Origin: an uncultured Acetobacteraceae bacterium
Lineage (GTDB): Bacteria > Pseudomonadota > Alphaproteobacteria > Acetobacterales > Acetobacteraceae
NCBI GenBank assembly: GCA_903924985.1
Contig: CAIYDT010000053.1
Coordinates: 1 to 35,173 of the forward strand
Direction of reading: 5' to 3'
DNA length: 35,173 nucleotides
Shown here piece by piece: positions 25,706 through 34,263 of this stretch. The notes below the pieces were generated by a model. The model saw only the letters and a list, made by a program, of their open reading frames with translations, had not been told where the DNA came from and searched no databases. Each line of letters starts with the position of its first letter. Positions within the stretch are counted from its first letter, which is position 1. A program made the translations under genes and the position numbers.

Positions 25706-27121
25706 ATGTTCGACACGATCAGCGCCCTCGTCCCGCGCGATCCGGCCTATCCCGACCGGACACGGACGCTGGATATTTTGAACCGTCTGCTAACCGGCAC
25801 TTTCTACAACGTTTTACCCTATTCCTTTAACGAAGAACGTGGTGCAGGTGGCGAATATATCCCGCTACGCAACCGGCGCCCGAGTGTTCGGTATCCGCTG
25901 TGCCGATTGGTGGTGGAAGACAGTGTTGCGCTATTGTTTAGCGAGGGGCATTTCCCCGCGATCGATTGTCCGGATGCACGCGTTCATGAGGCGCTTGCCA
26001 ATTTGGTCAAAGAAGCACGCCTCAATCTGGTAATGACAGAAGCCGCCATACGCGGCTCGGTCGGGTCGGCAGCCATCCTGATGCGCGTGCTGCGCGGGCG
26101 GGTGTTTTTCAATTACCTGGACACACTGTACCTGACACCTGTATGGGACCCAGAGGCGCCCGACGATCTGTTGTCTGTTACCGAACGCTACAAGGTTCGT
26201 GGCACGATCCTGGCGACAAATGGCTACGATATTGAAGATCCCGATCAGGAGTATTGGTTCGTACGAAGCTGGGATACCGACACCGAAACGTGGTTCCTGC
26301 CTTCGCCGACAACATCGGCGCGACTTCCCGATGTGGACCTGGCCCGAACGATCCGGCACGGGCTGGGCTTTGTCCCGGTGGCGTGGATCCGGAATCTCCC
26401 CGGTTTCTCGGTTACCGGAGATCCCAACGACGGCGCTTGCACATTCAGAGCTGCCGTTGAGACCCAAATCGAAATTGACTACCAACTAAGCCAGGCTGGC
26501 CGAGGGCTGAAATACAGCAGCGATCCGACACTGCTGATCAAGGAGCCCGCGAGTGCGGACTCCGAAATCGTAAAAGGGGCTGGAAATGCTCTGATTGTCA
26601 GCGAAAAAGGCGATGCCCGGTTACTGGAAATCGGCGGTACGGCATCCGCGGCGGTCATCGAGTATGTGCGAATGCTACGAGAGCTCGCGCTCGAAAGCGT
26701 ACATGGCAACAGAGCAAGTCCCGATCGTATGACGGCGGCCCAGTCTGGGCGCGCCTTGGAAATGTTGAACCAGGGACTGGTGTGGCTCGCCGACAGTTTG
26801 CGAGTCACCTACGGTGAAGGTGCACTGCTGGCCTTGATGCGTATGGTCGTAAAGGCGTCCCAAAAATACTCGCTGATTATCGCCGGTGAGCAAGTGGGGT
26901 CGCTGGACGTCGATGCCGCTCTGTCGCTCCGCTGGCCCGATTGGTATCCGGTGTCGTCGGAGGATCGGCAACGTGACGCACAGACGCTTTCAGTGCTTGC
27001 CGCCTCCGGTCATATAAGCCGGGAAACCGCCATCAAAACACTCGCTCCATCCTATGATATAGAAGACATCCCCGGTGAATTGAGCCGTATCGAAACCGAC
27101 CAAAACCAGAAAGTCCGGTAA
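25706..27121 (+). CDS. phage portal protein
   Basis: The portal is the dodecameric ring at the head vertex through which DNA passes. This 471-residue protein has the portal pattern: an N-terminal region with YPLCRLVVEDSVALLFSEGH, a central clip/stem area, and a helical crown region with MTAAQSGRALEMLNQGLVWL, where the ALE segment of SPP1/gp6-like portals lies. The C-terminal part ends in WPDWYPVSSEDRQRDAQTLS, common in this group, where alternating residues test start positions. Position directly after TerL supports the call. Its TAA overlaps the ATG of the next gene by one base. Confidence 0.85.
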   Translation: MFDTISALVPRDPAYPDRTRTLDILNRLLTGTFYNVLPYSFNEERGAGGEYIPLRNRRPSVRYPLCRLVVEDSVALLFSEGHFPAIDCPDARVHEALANLVKEARLNLVMTEAAIRGSVGSAAILMRVLRGRVFFNYLDTLYLTPVWDPEAPDDLLSVTERYKVRGTILATNGYDIEDPDQEYWFVRSWDTDTETWFLPSPTTSARLPDVDLARTIRHGLGFVPVAWIRNLPGFSVTGDPNDGACTFRAAVETQIEIDYQLSQAGRGLKYSSDPTLLIKEPASADSEIVKGAGNALIVSEKGDARLLEIGGTASAAVIEYVRMLRELALESVHGNRASPDRMTAAQSGRALEMLNQGLVWLADSLRVTYGEGALLALMRMVVKASQKYSLIIAGEQVGSLDVDAALSLRWPDWYPVSSEDRQRDAQTLSVLAASGHISRETAIKTLAPSYDIEDIPGELSRIETDQNQKVR

Positions 27122-27531
27122 TGTCAGAAGATATTCAGAACACCGATGTTGCCGCCGATCCGGTGGCTGAGCTTCGGGCGCGCTGCGAGCACCTGGAACG
27201 CGAATTGGTGCAGGTGAAGCAAAAGGCTGAAAGCGGCATCGTCAAAGCCCATCTGCAGGCGGAAGCGACTCGCGCGGGCATGATCGATTTGGACGGGCTG
27301 AAGATGCTCGATCTCTCGCGCGTAACGGTGACCGAAGACGGCGAGGTGCAGGGTGCGTTGGCCTTGATGGAAAAGGTCCGCAAGGAAAAGCCCTGGTTGT
27401 TCGGCAAACCTTCTACCTCCGCTCCGGGCGGCGCGCCGCCGTCGCAACCGCCGCGCCAAAAACTCGCGACCGAGATGACCGAATCGGAATACCAGACCGC
27501 GCGCGAGGCCATTCTCCGCTACCGGCCGTAA
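27121..27531 (+). CDS. scaffold-like phage protein
   Basis: This 136-residue protein has a coiled-coil-type N-terminal half (VAELRARCEHLERELVQVKQ), a middle helical part and a proline/glutamine-rich linker (APGGAPPSQPPRQK), then a short C-terminal helix (MTESEYQTAREAILRYRP). Small, acidic, coiled-coil proteins between portal and capsid genes are usually head scaffolding proteins. The start ATG overlaps the portal stop. A minor head protein is the alternative. Confidence 0.65.
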   Translation: MSEDIQNTDVAADPVAELRARCEHLERELVQVKQKAESGIVKAHLQAEATRAGMIDLDGLKMLDLSRVTVTEDGEVQGALALMEKVRKEKPWLFGKPSTSAPGGAPPSQPPRQKLATEMTESEYQTAREAILRYRP

Positions 27532-27558
27532 GCCACGACAATTTATTAAGGATCGAAA

Positions 27559-28881
27559 ATGGGTATTCAGAATTTTCCCGCCGCTCTGCAGCCGATCATC
27601 CAGCAGGGTTTCCTGGAGCGCGAATTCCAGCAGGCGCTGCGTTCGCGTCTCGGTTATCGCTCCTGCGCCGACCGCGAGGCAATCTCAGTAGGCATTGGCG
27701 AAACCTTGACCAAAACCCGAGCGGGTCTCAAGCCGACGGTGACCACGCCGCTGGCGCCGTCGACCAACACCAACCTGGACAACGGCCTGACCCCTACCGG
27801 CTGGGGCGTTGAGCAGTACACCCTCAGCATCAACCACTACGCCGCGACCACCGACCTGAACATGGTAACCAGCCGTGTCGGTATCGCCTCGCAGTTCCTG
27901 CAGAACGCCTATGTCAACGGCGAGCAGGCGGCGCGCAGCTTGGATGAAATTGCGCGCAATGTCCTTTATAATGCCTACTTCGGTGGCAACACGCGCGTCC
28001 GGACAACCCTGACGTCGGCGGGCCCGGCCGTGGCGGTGGACGACATCCGCGGGTTCCAGATGGTATTCGTGAACGGCGTGCAGCAGCCCGTCAGCGCGAC
28101 GAATACGCTGACCGTCACCATCGGCGCGAACAGCTACACGGCCGTTGCCGCGGTCGCCGACGCACCGAGCGTTTCGACCGCACCGAACGGTGTCTCCGGC
28201 GTGTTGACCTTGTCCGGTAATGTCAGCGTCAGCGACGGTACCGCTGGCAACACGGTTATGGCCTCCACAGCCTGTTCGATGGCGCGTCCGAATCAGCGGA
28301 CCAACACGGCGCTTATCCAAACGACTGACACACTGACGATGGCAGCTCTGCTGGATTCGGTCGCGAAGCTTCGTTTGAACGCCGTGCCTGACATCGGCGG
28401 AGCCTACAACTGCTATCTGGACCCGATGTCCGCTCGGCAGCTCTTCATGGATCCCGATTTCAAGCAGCTGTATCAGGGTGCGACCTCCGCCAACCTGGTG
28501 TTTAAGCGTGGGATGACCAACGAATTCCTGGGATTGCGGTTCGTAACGACCAACGAAGCCTTCGTCACCGCGCATCCCACCATCGCCGGGGCGCTGGTAC
28601 GTCGCCCGATCATCTGCGGCCAGGGTGCCCTGATCGAGGGCGATTTCGCCGGCATGGCAGCCGATGACGTGGCGCCGGCTGACTCCATCGTTTCCATGGT
28701 GGACGGGATCGCCATGGTGACGCGCGAGCCGGTCGACCGCTTGCAGCAGATCATCGCGCAGTCCTGGTATTGGATCGGCGGGTTCTGCACGCCGTCGGAT
28801 ACGACCACCACGCCGACCACGATCCCGACGGCGACCAATGCCGCGTTCAAGCGCGCGGTGATGATCGAGCACATTGGTTAA
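27559..28881 (+). CDS. major capsid protein
   Basis: This 440-residue protein follows the scaffold gene and has AAGGAT about six bases before its ATG. Its N-terminal region (FPAALQPIIQQGFLEREFQQ) and the stretch ending DLNMVTSRVGIASQFLQNAY resemble HK97-fold coat proteins of N4-gp56/P22-like groups. Around residues 163-237 a beta-rich, threonine/valine-heavy segment looks like an inserted surface domain. The C-terminal half returns to the capsid core (YNCYLDPMSARQLFMDPDFK). The gene has the most even codon use of the block, as expected for a strongly expressed protein. I am confident of the role, less of the exact family. Confidence 0.85.
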   Translation: MGIQNFPAALQPIIQQGFLEREFQQALRSRLGYRSCADREAISVGIGETLTKTRAGLKPTVTTPLAPSTNTNLDNGLTPTGWGVEQYTLSINHYAATTDLNMVTSRVGIASQFLQNAYVNGEQAARSLDEIARNVLYNAYFGGNTRVRTTLTSAGPAVAVDDIRGFQMVFVNGVQQPVSATNTLTVTIGANSYTAVAAVADAPSVSTAPNGVSGVLTLSGNVSVSDGTAGNTVMASTACSMARPNQRTNTALIQTTDTLTMAALLDSVAKLRLNAVPDIGGAYNCYLDPMSARQLFMDPDFKQLYQGATSANLVFKRGMTNEFLGLRFVTTNEAFVTAHPTIAGALVRRPIICGQGALIEGDFAGMAADDVAPADSIVSMVDGIAMVTREPVDRLQQIIAQSWYWIGGFCTPSDTTTTPTTIPTATNAAFKRAVMIEHIG

Positions 28882-28907
28882 ATATTTTGCGGTAGGTGGT
28901 TAACGCA

Positions 28908-29288
28908 ATGACGCCCCTTTCGGACGCAGAAAAAACCGACATCCGGCGCCATTGCGGCTACCCCACGGTGGCGGTTGGCGGGACCGGTGGCCAAGCATGG
29001 GTTTTGTATCAGCAGTTCGTGCTGCTGGAGACCCGGATGAACACCCTGGCTAACCCTGAACTTGGGATCGTGCGCCGGTATCTGGCGACGCTGACGAACC
29101 TCGAACTCGCCGTACCGCGTGCGGGCGATAGCCTGGACACCGATCAGGCCGCGGTATGGACCCGCAACCGGACCGAGCCGCAGGACCGCCTGGCGCTATT
29201 CGACGAATGGCGCCGGCGCCTGTGCGCCTTCCTGGGTGTGCAGTCCGGCCCGTTCTTTCCGACCAGGGCAACCCGGGTGATCGTGTGA
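28908..29288 (+). CDS. phage head-completion/connector-like protein
   Basis: The start is ATG 28908 with AGGTGG eight bases upstream; an upstream GTG in frame (28896) is less likely. The 126-residue protein has the helical composition of head-tail connector proteins (MTPLSDAEKTDIRRHCGYP, LYQQFVLLETRMNTLANPEL, LALFDEWRRRLCAFLGV). It lies directly after the capsid gene, where such proteins are found. No diagnostic motif is visible. Confidence 0.6.
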   Translation: MTPLSDAEKTDIRRHCGYPTVAVGGTGGQAWVLYQQFVLLETRMNTLANPELGIVRRYLATLTNLELAVPRAGDSLDTDQAAVWTRNRTEPQDRLALFDEWRRRLCAFLGVQSGPFFPTRATRVIV

Positions 29289-29289
29289 C

Positions 29290-29934
29290 ATGGATCAGGC
29301 GACACTCCTGGACCGGCTGCGCTGGGGCATGAACATCGCCGCCCGTACGATGGGGGCGGTCACCGATCTTTATCGCCCCCAGGGGCCCCTGGGTCCGCTG
29401 GACCCTACCCATCGCGTTCTGCGCATGCATGCCGCTTTCACCCCCCGCAAGGGGGGCGTGCTGACATCCAACGTCTATGGCGACGCGCTGTGGCACGGTA
29501 TTTTCGATGCCGCCTACACCCAGGCCGGCGACTACCTGGTTCAGCCGGGCCGAACGATGTTCATAGCGACACAACAAGGTTTGGCGGAACCACTCTGCGT
29601 TCAGACCAACCGCCAGGTCACGATGGCCCGAGCGATTCCGCCGGGGACGCTTGGGGCCAACGAATACGGCGGCCTTATCCAAGGCAACACAGTGGTTCTG
29701 TTGGAAGACTGGCCGGCCAGCGTGCTGGGTGTGAACGATACCGGCAATCCAACCGCGGGTTTGCCCAGCGATGTCTCAGTGCCGTACTGGACGGTGCTGA
29801 TGCCTGCCTGGGCAGGTATCATCCTCCAGACGGGCGATCTGTTCTCCGACGACCTCGGACGCAGCGCCATAGTCGCGGCAGCGGAGCTGACAGAGATGGG
29901 TTGGCGCCTCGCCGTGAAGCAGGCGTCCACCTGA
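29290..29934 (+). CDS. phage structural protein, connector region
   Basis: This 214-residue protein starts one base after the preceding stop. It has an N-terminal helix (TLLDRLRWGMNIAARTMGAV), then a mostly beta region. Its position between connector and tail genes suggests a head-tail joining or minor structural role. I do not recognise its family. The mRNA of its first 170 bases contains several strong GC hairpins. Its TGA overlaps the next ATG by one base. Confidence 0.6.
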   Translation: MDQATLLDRLRWGMNIAARTMGAVTDLYRPQGPLGPLDPTHRVLRMHAAFTPRKGGVLTSNVYGDALWHGIFDAAYTQAGDYLVQPGRTMFIATQQGLAEPLCVQTNRQVTMARAIPPGTLGANEYGGLIQGNTVVLLEDWPASVLGVNDTGNPTAGLPSDVSVPYWTVLMPAWAGIILQTGDLFSDDLGRSAIVAAAELTEMGWRLAVKQAST

Positions 29935-30743
29935 TGGCCGACCTCGCAGACATCGAAACCACCCTTGTCGGGCTGGCGACCGCCTCGCTTTACCCGGGCG
30001 GGCTAGCCGCACCGAGCACTGTCGGCGCCGACTGCCGCATCTATCGCGGATGGCCGGCACCGGTTGGCCTGGATGCCGACCTAAGGGCAGGCAGAGTGAA
30101 CGTCACTGTGTTCCCGGATAGCACGCCAGGAAAGACCATGACGCACTACCCGTCGGAGTGGCATGGCGCACCTGCCATACCGACACTTTTGGGTGCGGTT
30201 ACCGGAAACACGGTGACTTTCAGCGGGACCGCCGATGTTGGGCAGATTGCTGGACTTATGTTCGGTAACCTGACCTTCGCTTATCGGACGGTAGCCGGCG
30301 ATACGCCGGCCTCCGTCGCCGCGAATCTCGGTGCGATGATCAGGGTAGGGCAGATCGTGCAGTTGTCGGGCAGTACCCTGATCATTTCGGGTGCTTCGGA
30401 CATCGTTGTGCGAGTCGTCGCCGACAGTCCCGCGCTACGGGAGATTCGGCGGCAGTCTCACGATCTGCGGATTAGCTTTTGGTGCCCAACCCCGGCCCTG
30501 CGCGACAGCGCGAGTTCCACTGTCGATGCGGCATTGGCAGCCCTGACGTTCATCGATCTGCCGGACACCAGTCTGGGGCGTATCGTTTACAAGAATACCG
30601 CGGTCTTCGATCAATCGCAGAGCGCCATTCTGTACCGGCGAGATCTGCTTTACGCGGTCGAATATCCAACCATCGTATCGGCATCTCTACCCTCAATGAT
30701 ATTCGGCGATCTCGTCTTGAACGCCATCGGCATCAGCGTCTGA
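29934..30743 (+). CDS. phage tail-completion-type protein
   Basis: The start is ATG 29934, one-base overlap with the previous gene; the frame is open upstream but non-homologous. The 269-residue protein begins with a helix (DLADIETTLVGLATASLYPG), then GADCRIYRGWPAPVGLDADL, a pattern of tail-terminator or head-tail joining proteins with a beta-rich middle (GNTVTFSGTADVGQIAGLMF). It ends before the sheath gene, the normal place for tail completion proteins. The family is not certain. Confidence 0.6.
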   Translation: MADLADIETTLVGLATASLYPGGLAAPSTVGADCRIYRGWPAPVGLDADLRAGRVNVTVFPDSTPGKTMTHYPSEWHGAPAIPTLLGAVTGNTVTFSGTADVGQIAGLMFGNLTFAYRTVAGDTPASVAANLGAMIRVGQIVQLSGSTLIISGASDIVVRVVADSPALREIRRQSHDLRISFWCPTPALRDSASSTVDAALAALTFIDLPDTSLGRIVYKNTAVFDQSQSAILYRRDLLYAVEYPTIVSASLPSMIFGDLVLNAIGISV

Positions 30744-30788
30744 CATTCGGCGCACTATATTATTCCTTTGTTCGCGAGGCAGTCAATC

Positions 30789-32351
30789 ATGCCAGTAGTA
30801 CAACAAGGTGCCATCAATACCACGGCACTGATCGTTCCCGACCTCTACGTCCAGGTCGTTCCCCCGCAAAATCTGGTGCTGAACGGTGTTCCGACGAACA
30901 TCGTCGGCATCGTCGGCACGGCGTCATGGGGGGCAGTTGGGCAGCCCGTCATTGTCTCGACCATGGCTGACTACAACGGAAATTTCGGCCCCGTCGTCGC
31001 TCGGCCATTCGATATGGGAACCCATGTCGCAACCGCCGTGCAACAGGGTGCGCAGGACTTCCGCTGTGTGCGCGTCACCGACGGAACCGACACCGCCGCC
31101 CAGAGCAGCCCGCCGGGCACAACCGTCGCCTTTACCGCGATCCATACCGGCGCCCTCGGCAATCAGATTGTCGTGACCTTGCAGGCCGGCTCCAAAGCGT
31201 CGACCTGGCAACTGCTGGTCGGGTTGCCGGGGGCGCGTCCCGAACTCTATGACAATATCGCGGGAACCGGCGCGGCCTTCTGGCTTAACCTCGCAGCCGC
31301 GGTGAACACCGGCCAGGGGCCGCAACGAGGGCCGTCCCGGCTTATAACCGTCAATGCCGGCGGGGCCACTGTCGCGCCGTCCAGCTTCTCCATTTCCCTG
31401 GGCAGCACGGTTCCTGGCACCGACGGCATCACGGGGATGGAAATTTCTCAGCTGATCGGACAGGACGGTGCGACCCGGACCGGTCTTTACGCGCTACGAG
31501 GCCAGGGCTGCGGTATCGCCCTGATCGCCGACGCCGCCGATCCGGCGCACTGGACGACACAGGCTGCCTTCGGATTGCAAGAAGGCGTATACATGATCCT
31601 GACCGGTCCCCCCGGAGATACGATTCAAAACGCGATCTCCGTCGTGCATGCGGCGGGCCTGGATTCTTACGCCGCGAAGCTCATGTTCGGCGACTGGCTG
31701 TGGTGGTCGGATCAGGCAAACAGCACGATCCGACTGGTATCCCCGCAGGGGTTCGTGGCCGGCCGGCTGGCCAATTTGTCCCCCGAGCAGTCAAGCCTGA
31801 ACAAGCCGCTGTACGGCATACTGGGGAGCCAAAATTTTGGCGTGCCGGGTTCCGGGCAGAACACGTCCTACTCGGTCGCGGACCTGTCAGCCTTGTTGAG
31901 CGCCGGGATCGACGTGGTCTGCAATCCCCAGCCGGCGGGCAGCTTTTGGGGTGTGCGGGGCGGCCGCAATTCGTCGTCCAATGTGACGATCAACGGTGAC
32001 AACTATACCCGGCTGACCAACTTCATCGCCGCCACTCTCGCCGCGGGGATGGGTCTGTATGTCGGGCAGGTCATCAACGCCACTTTGCTGCGCCAGATCA
32101 GGGCGACCTTGCTGTCCTTTCTGCAAAACATGCTCAACCAAGGCCTGCTGGGCAGTGTGACCGGCGCGTTACCGTTCAGCGTGATTTGCGACGCATCCAA
32201 CAATCCCGCCAGCCGGACAGGGCTTGGATACGTTCAAGCGGACATTCAGGTCCAATATCAGGCGATCAACGAGATCTTCCTTATCAATCTGGAAGGCGGT
32301 CAGACAGTCAGCGTCACGACGCAGACGCTGCCCTCCGGCCAGCCAGCCTAA
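30789..32351 (+). CDS. contractile tail sheath protein
   Basis: The sheath is the outer contractile layer of a myovirus tail. The 520-residue protein starts at ATG 30789 with GAGG nine bases upstream. Its early part (NIVGIVGTASWGAVGQPVIV) and the later GRLANLSPEQSSLNKPLYGI and RLTNFIAATLAAGMGLYVGQ segments follow the sheath pattern. The C-terminal strand domain (GYVQADIQVQYQAINEIFLI) is the part that links neighbouring subunits. It is followed by the tube gene, as in all contractile systems. This gene defines the particle as contractile-tailed. Confidence 0.9.
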   Translation: MPVVQQGAINTTALIVPDLYVQVVPPQNLVLNGVPTNIVGIVGTASWGAVGQPVIVSTMADYNGNFGPVVARPFDMGTHVATAVQQGAQDFRCVRVTDGTDTAAQSSPPGTTVAFTAIHTGALGNQIVVTLQAGSKASTWQLLVGLPGARPELYDNIAGTGAAFWLNLAAAVNTGQGPQRGPSRLITVNAGGATVAPSSFSISLGSTVPGTDGITGMEISQLIGQDGATRTGLYALRGQGCGIALIADAADPAHWTTQAAFGLQEGVYMILTGPPGDTIQNAISVVHAAGLDSYAAKLMFGDWLWWSDQANSTIRLVSPQGFVAGRLANLSPEQSSLNKPLYGILGSQNFGVPGSGQNTSYSVADLSALLSAGIDVVCNPQPAGSFWGVRGGRNSSSNVTINGDNYTRLTNFIAATLAAGMGLYVGQVINATLLRQIRATLLSFLQNMLNQGLLGSVTGALPFSVICDASNNPASRTGLGYVQADIQVQYQAINEIFLINLEGGQTVSVTTQTLPSGQPA

Positions 32352-32363
32352 CGGGAGCACCAC

Positions 32364-32792
32364 GTGTCATTCACCGCATTCTCCGTCGGGCGAGACACCC
32401 AGTTGGTGGTCATGGTACCATCGGGGCGTATCGATCTGACCTACGTTACGGCCTTTGAAAGCCACCAGCTGACCCAATCGGTTAGGGTAAGCAGGATGGA
32501 CGGGACCCACATGGGCACCGAGCTGCCCAAGGGCTGGGAAGGCACCTTCGATCTCGACCGCGGCAATTCGGCCGTAGACGATTTCGTCGCCGCCACGGAG
32601 CAACAATATTACAACGGCGCGGGTTCATCGACCGGCACGATGTATCAGTATATCACTGAACCCGATGGATCGACGTCGACCTACCAGTACGATCGGGTTT
32701 CCTTCCGCCTTGCGAGTTCAGGGACTTGGCGAGGTGATTCCAGCGTTAAGCAGAAGCTGGAATTCTTCGCGACGACGCGACGGAGGATCTGA
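32364..32792 (+). CDS. tail tube protein
   Basis: The inner tube lies inside the sheath. The 142-residue protein starts at GTG 32364, with CGGGAG six bases upstream. It is mostly beta (VSFRLASSGTWRGDSSVKQK) with DRGNSAVDDFVAATEQQYY, a segment found in tube proteins of this group. Order sheath-tube-chaperone is standard. It ends at TGA 32790-32792, overlapping the next ATG by one base. Confidence 0.85.
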   Translation: MSFTAFSVGRDTQLVVMVPSGRIDLTYVTAFESHQLTQSVRVSRMDGTHMGTELPKGWEGTFDLDRGNSAVDDFVAATEQQYYNGAGSSTGTMYQYITEPDGSTSTYQYDRVSFRLASSGTWRGDSSVKQKLEFFATTRRRI

Positions 32793-33145
32793 TGACACCC
32801 ACCGCGAGCGTGCTTGGCCTGGCCGAGGAACGGCTTTCCACCGCCGACAAAGCCGGACGCAAGCTTGCCGTCCGGAGGCTGAATGCCTTGGATAAGCTGC
32901 GGCTTCTCAAGGCCGCGGGACCTGTATTGTCGGAGAACCAGGCTTGGTTGGGTGTCGCCATGCTGGCAGCCTCCGTGGTGGAAATCGACGGGGTACCTGT
33001 CCCGATGCCTGCGACCGAGCAGCAGATCGAAGGACTGGTTGGCAGATTGGGAGATCCGGGGCTCGACGCGGTCGCGAGCGCCCTTACGACCCCCGATGAC
33101 GCCTCCGAGGCCGCGGCGGGAAACTTGCCAGGCACCCCGACCTGA
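32792..33145 (+). CDS. tail assembly chaperone, short product (gpG-like)
   Basis: This 117-residue helical protein (AVRRLNALDKLRLLKAAGPV, EIDGVPVPMPATEQQIEGLV) lies between the tube gene and the tape-measure candidate, the position of tail assembly chaperones. Near its end it carries a slippery heptamer (33118-33124) that can send ribosomes into the -1 frame, making a longer product to 33309. Both forms are needed for tail assembly in lambda-type systems. The stop of the short form is at 33143-33145. Confidence 0.8.
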   Translation: MTPTASVLGLAEERLSTADKAGRKLAVRRLNALDKLRLLKAAGPVLSENQAWLGVAMLAASVVEIDGVPVPMPATEQQIEGLVGRLGDPGLDAVASALTTPDDASEAAAGNLPGTPT

Positions 33146-33309
33146 TCGACTGCTTGTACCTGGTCAGGAATGGGGTGCCTTTCGACATCGCTTTTTCGCT
33201 GCCTGTCGACGAACGGCAGGCTTTTATCGTGGCGTTGGGAGCCTTGGATGGTTGCCAGTTCGATTGGGCATCTCGCCAATGGCACGTCGGATCGCCCAGA
33301 TCTGACTAA
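32792..33309 (+). CDS. tail assembly chaperone, frameshift fusion product (gpGT-like)
   Basis: After 111 codons in the zero frame, a -1 shift at the heptamer would continue 61 codons to TAA 33307-33309, giving about 172 residues. The added part reads LARHPDLIDCLYLVRNGVPF then DIAFSLPVDERQAFIVALGA. That is typical of the T-domain of tail chaperones, and it has no start codon of its own. The pattern is that of lambda gpG/gpGT. It was found by reading the three frames by eye. Confidence 0.75.
33118..33124 (+). promoter_or_regulatory. programmed -1 ribosomal frameshift site
   Basis: GGGAAAC lies in the zero frame as G-GGA-AAC, the X-XXY-YYZ form. Slippage gives GGG-AAA in the -1 frame, which opens the 61-codon T-like extension. 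Lambda uses GGGAAAG in the same place. No obvious pseudoknot was looked for downstream. Confidence 0.75.
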
Positions 33310-33323
33310 TATCTGGAGATCGG

Positions 33324-34244
33324 ATGATAGGTTTGCGCGGGTTACCTGTTCCGGTGGCATTGTCAGTCTATCGGCCAATGGCAAAAGCGCCGAGGTTGCC
33401 GACATTACGTACGACGGTAGCCAGGTCGCCAAGTATAGCACCGCTGTTTCGGAGGCCGGCCAACACATACCGCCGAACGGTTGAGCCAGGACCGTATCGT
33501 GTAGGAAGGCTTCTGACGAAACACTCGGATAGGTCGGACGCATCGAAGCCCCAGATATTCATGGGCCCAAAGCCGTCCGCCTCCCTCGGCCCTTTGTCCT
33601 CCATCATTCCAGCCGCCAAATACGTTGTGCCTCGGCCAGCCTCGCGCCCGCCCGGCTCGGCACACACGGACAATGGAATGATTCGATCCGGGTCGCGCGT
33701 GCTGCCGGTGCCTCCCGTTGTCTCTCACGGACGTGATCCCGTCGAAGTGAGTGTCAACAATGGATCGGCCCCCGCTAATATCACACCGGTACCGGAGCAT
33801 CCAGGTCTACGGCGGCCCCGGTCTGACGCTGTCTACGCGGTGCAACGGACGCCATTCTCGGTGGCGCCTGGGGCCTCGCTGGTTACGCCAACGTCCATCG
33901 CTGGAAGCCGAGGACAATCGGAAAAGACTGTGGCGTCCAAACCGAGGCTGCCGCAAACCTTGGCGGCATGGGCTCCAACCGCGGCAAACCGGAACCAGCC
34001 ACCGACCGGCGGAGATCGATCTGGGGACCAACAGATGGCCAAGCCATGGTTCGACCCACATTCCAATGAGGACACCGCTTCGTCCGATTGTTCGGACGTA
34101 ACCGAAATCCACCTGGACGGCCAGATCCTTGGGCATTGGGTGCTCGATCATCTTGAACGGGCGCTCTCACGTCCGCCGACCACCGCGAATTTCGTGACCA
34201 ACCATGGAACGCCCACTTGGCCCGGTCAAACCCCCTTTGTCTAA
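33324..34244 (+). CDS. short proline-rich protein in the tape-measure position
   Basis: The 306-residue protein starts at ATG 33324 with GGAG six bases upstream. Its first 230 residues are rich in proline, serine and arginine with no long helices. The C-terminal part (DVTEIHLDGQILGHWVLDHL, then ERALSRPPTT) resembles the closing region of tape-measure proteins in related phages. It lies where the tape-measure gene is expected, between chaperones and the next tail gene. Normal tape measures are much longer and helical. It may be a deletion derivative, a very short tape measure, or a different protein. The coding call rests on the start site, open frame and position. Confidence 0.55.
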   Translation: MIGLRGLPVPVALSVYRPMAKAPRLPTLRTTVARSPSIAPLFRRPANTYRRTVEPGPYRVGRLLTKHSDRSDASKPQIFMGPKPSASLGPLSSIIPAAKYVVPRPASRPPGSAHTDNGMIRSGSRVLPVPPVVSHGRDPVEVSVNNGSAPANITPVPEHPGLRRPRSDAVYAVQRTPFSVAPGASLVTPTSIAGSRGQSEKTVASKPRLPQTLAAWAPTAANRNQPPTGGDRSGDQQMAKPWFDPHSNEDTASSDCSDVTEIHLDGQILGHWVLDHLERALSRPPTTANFVTNHGTPTWPGQTPFV

Positions 34245-34263
34245 CAGATAGGGTATTTGCGCG

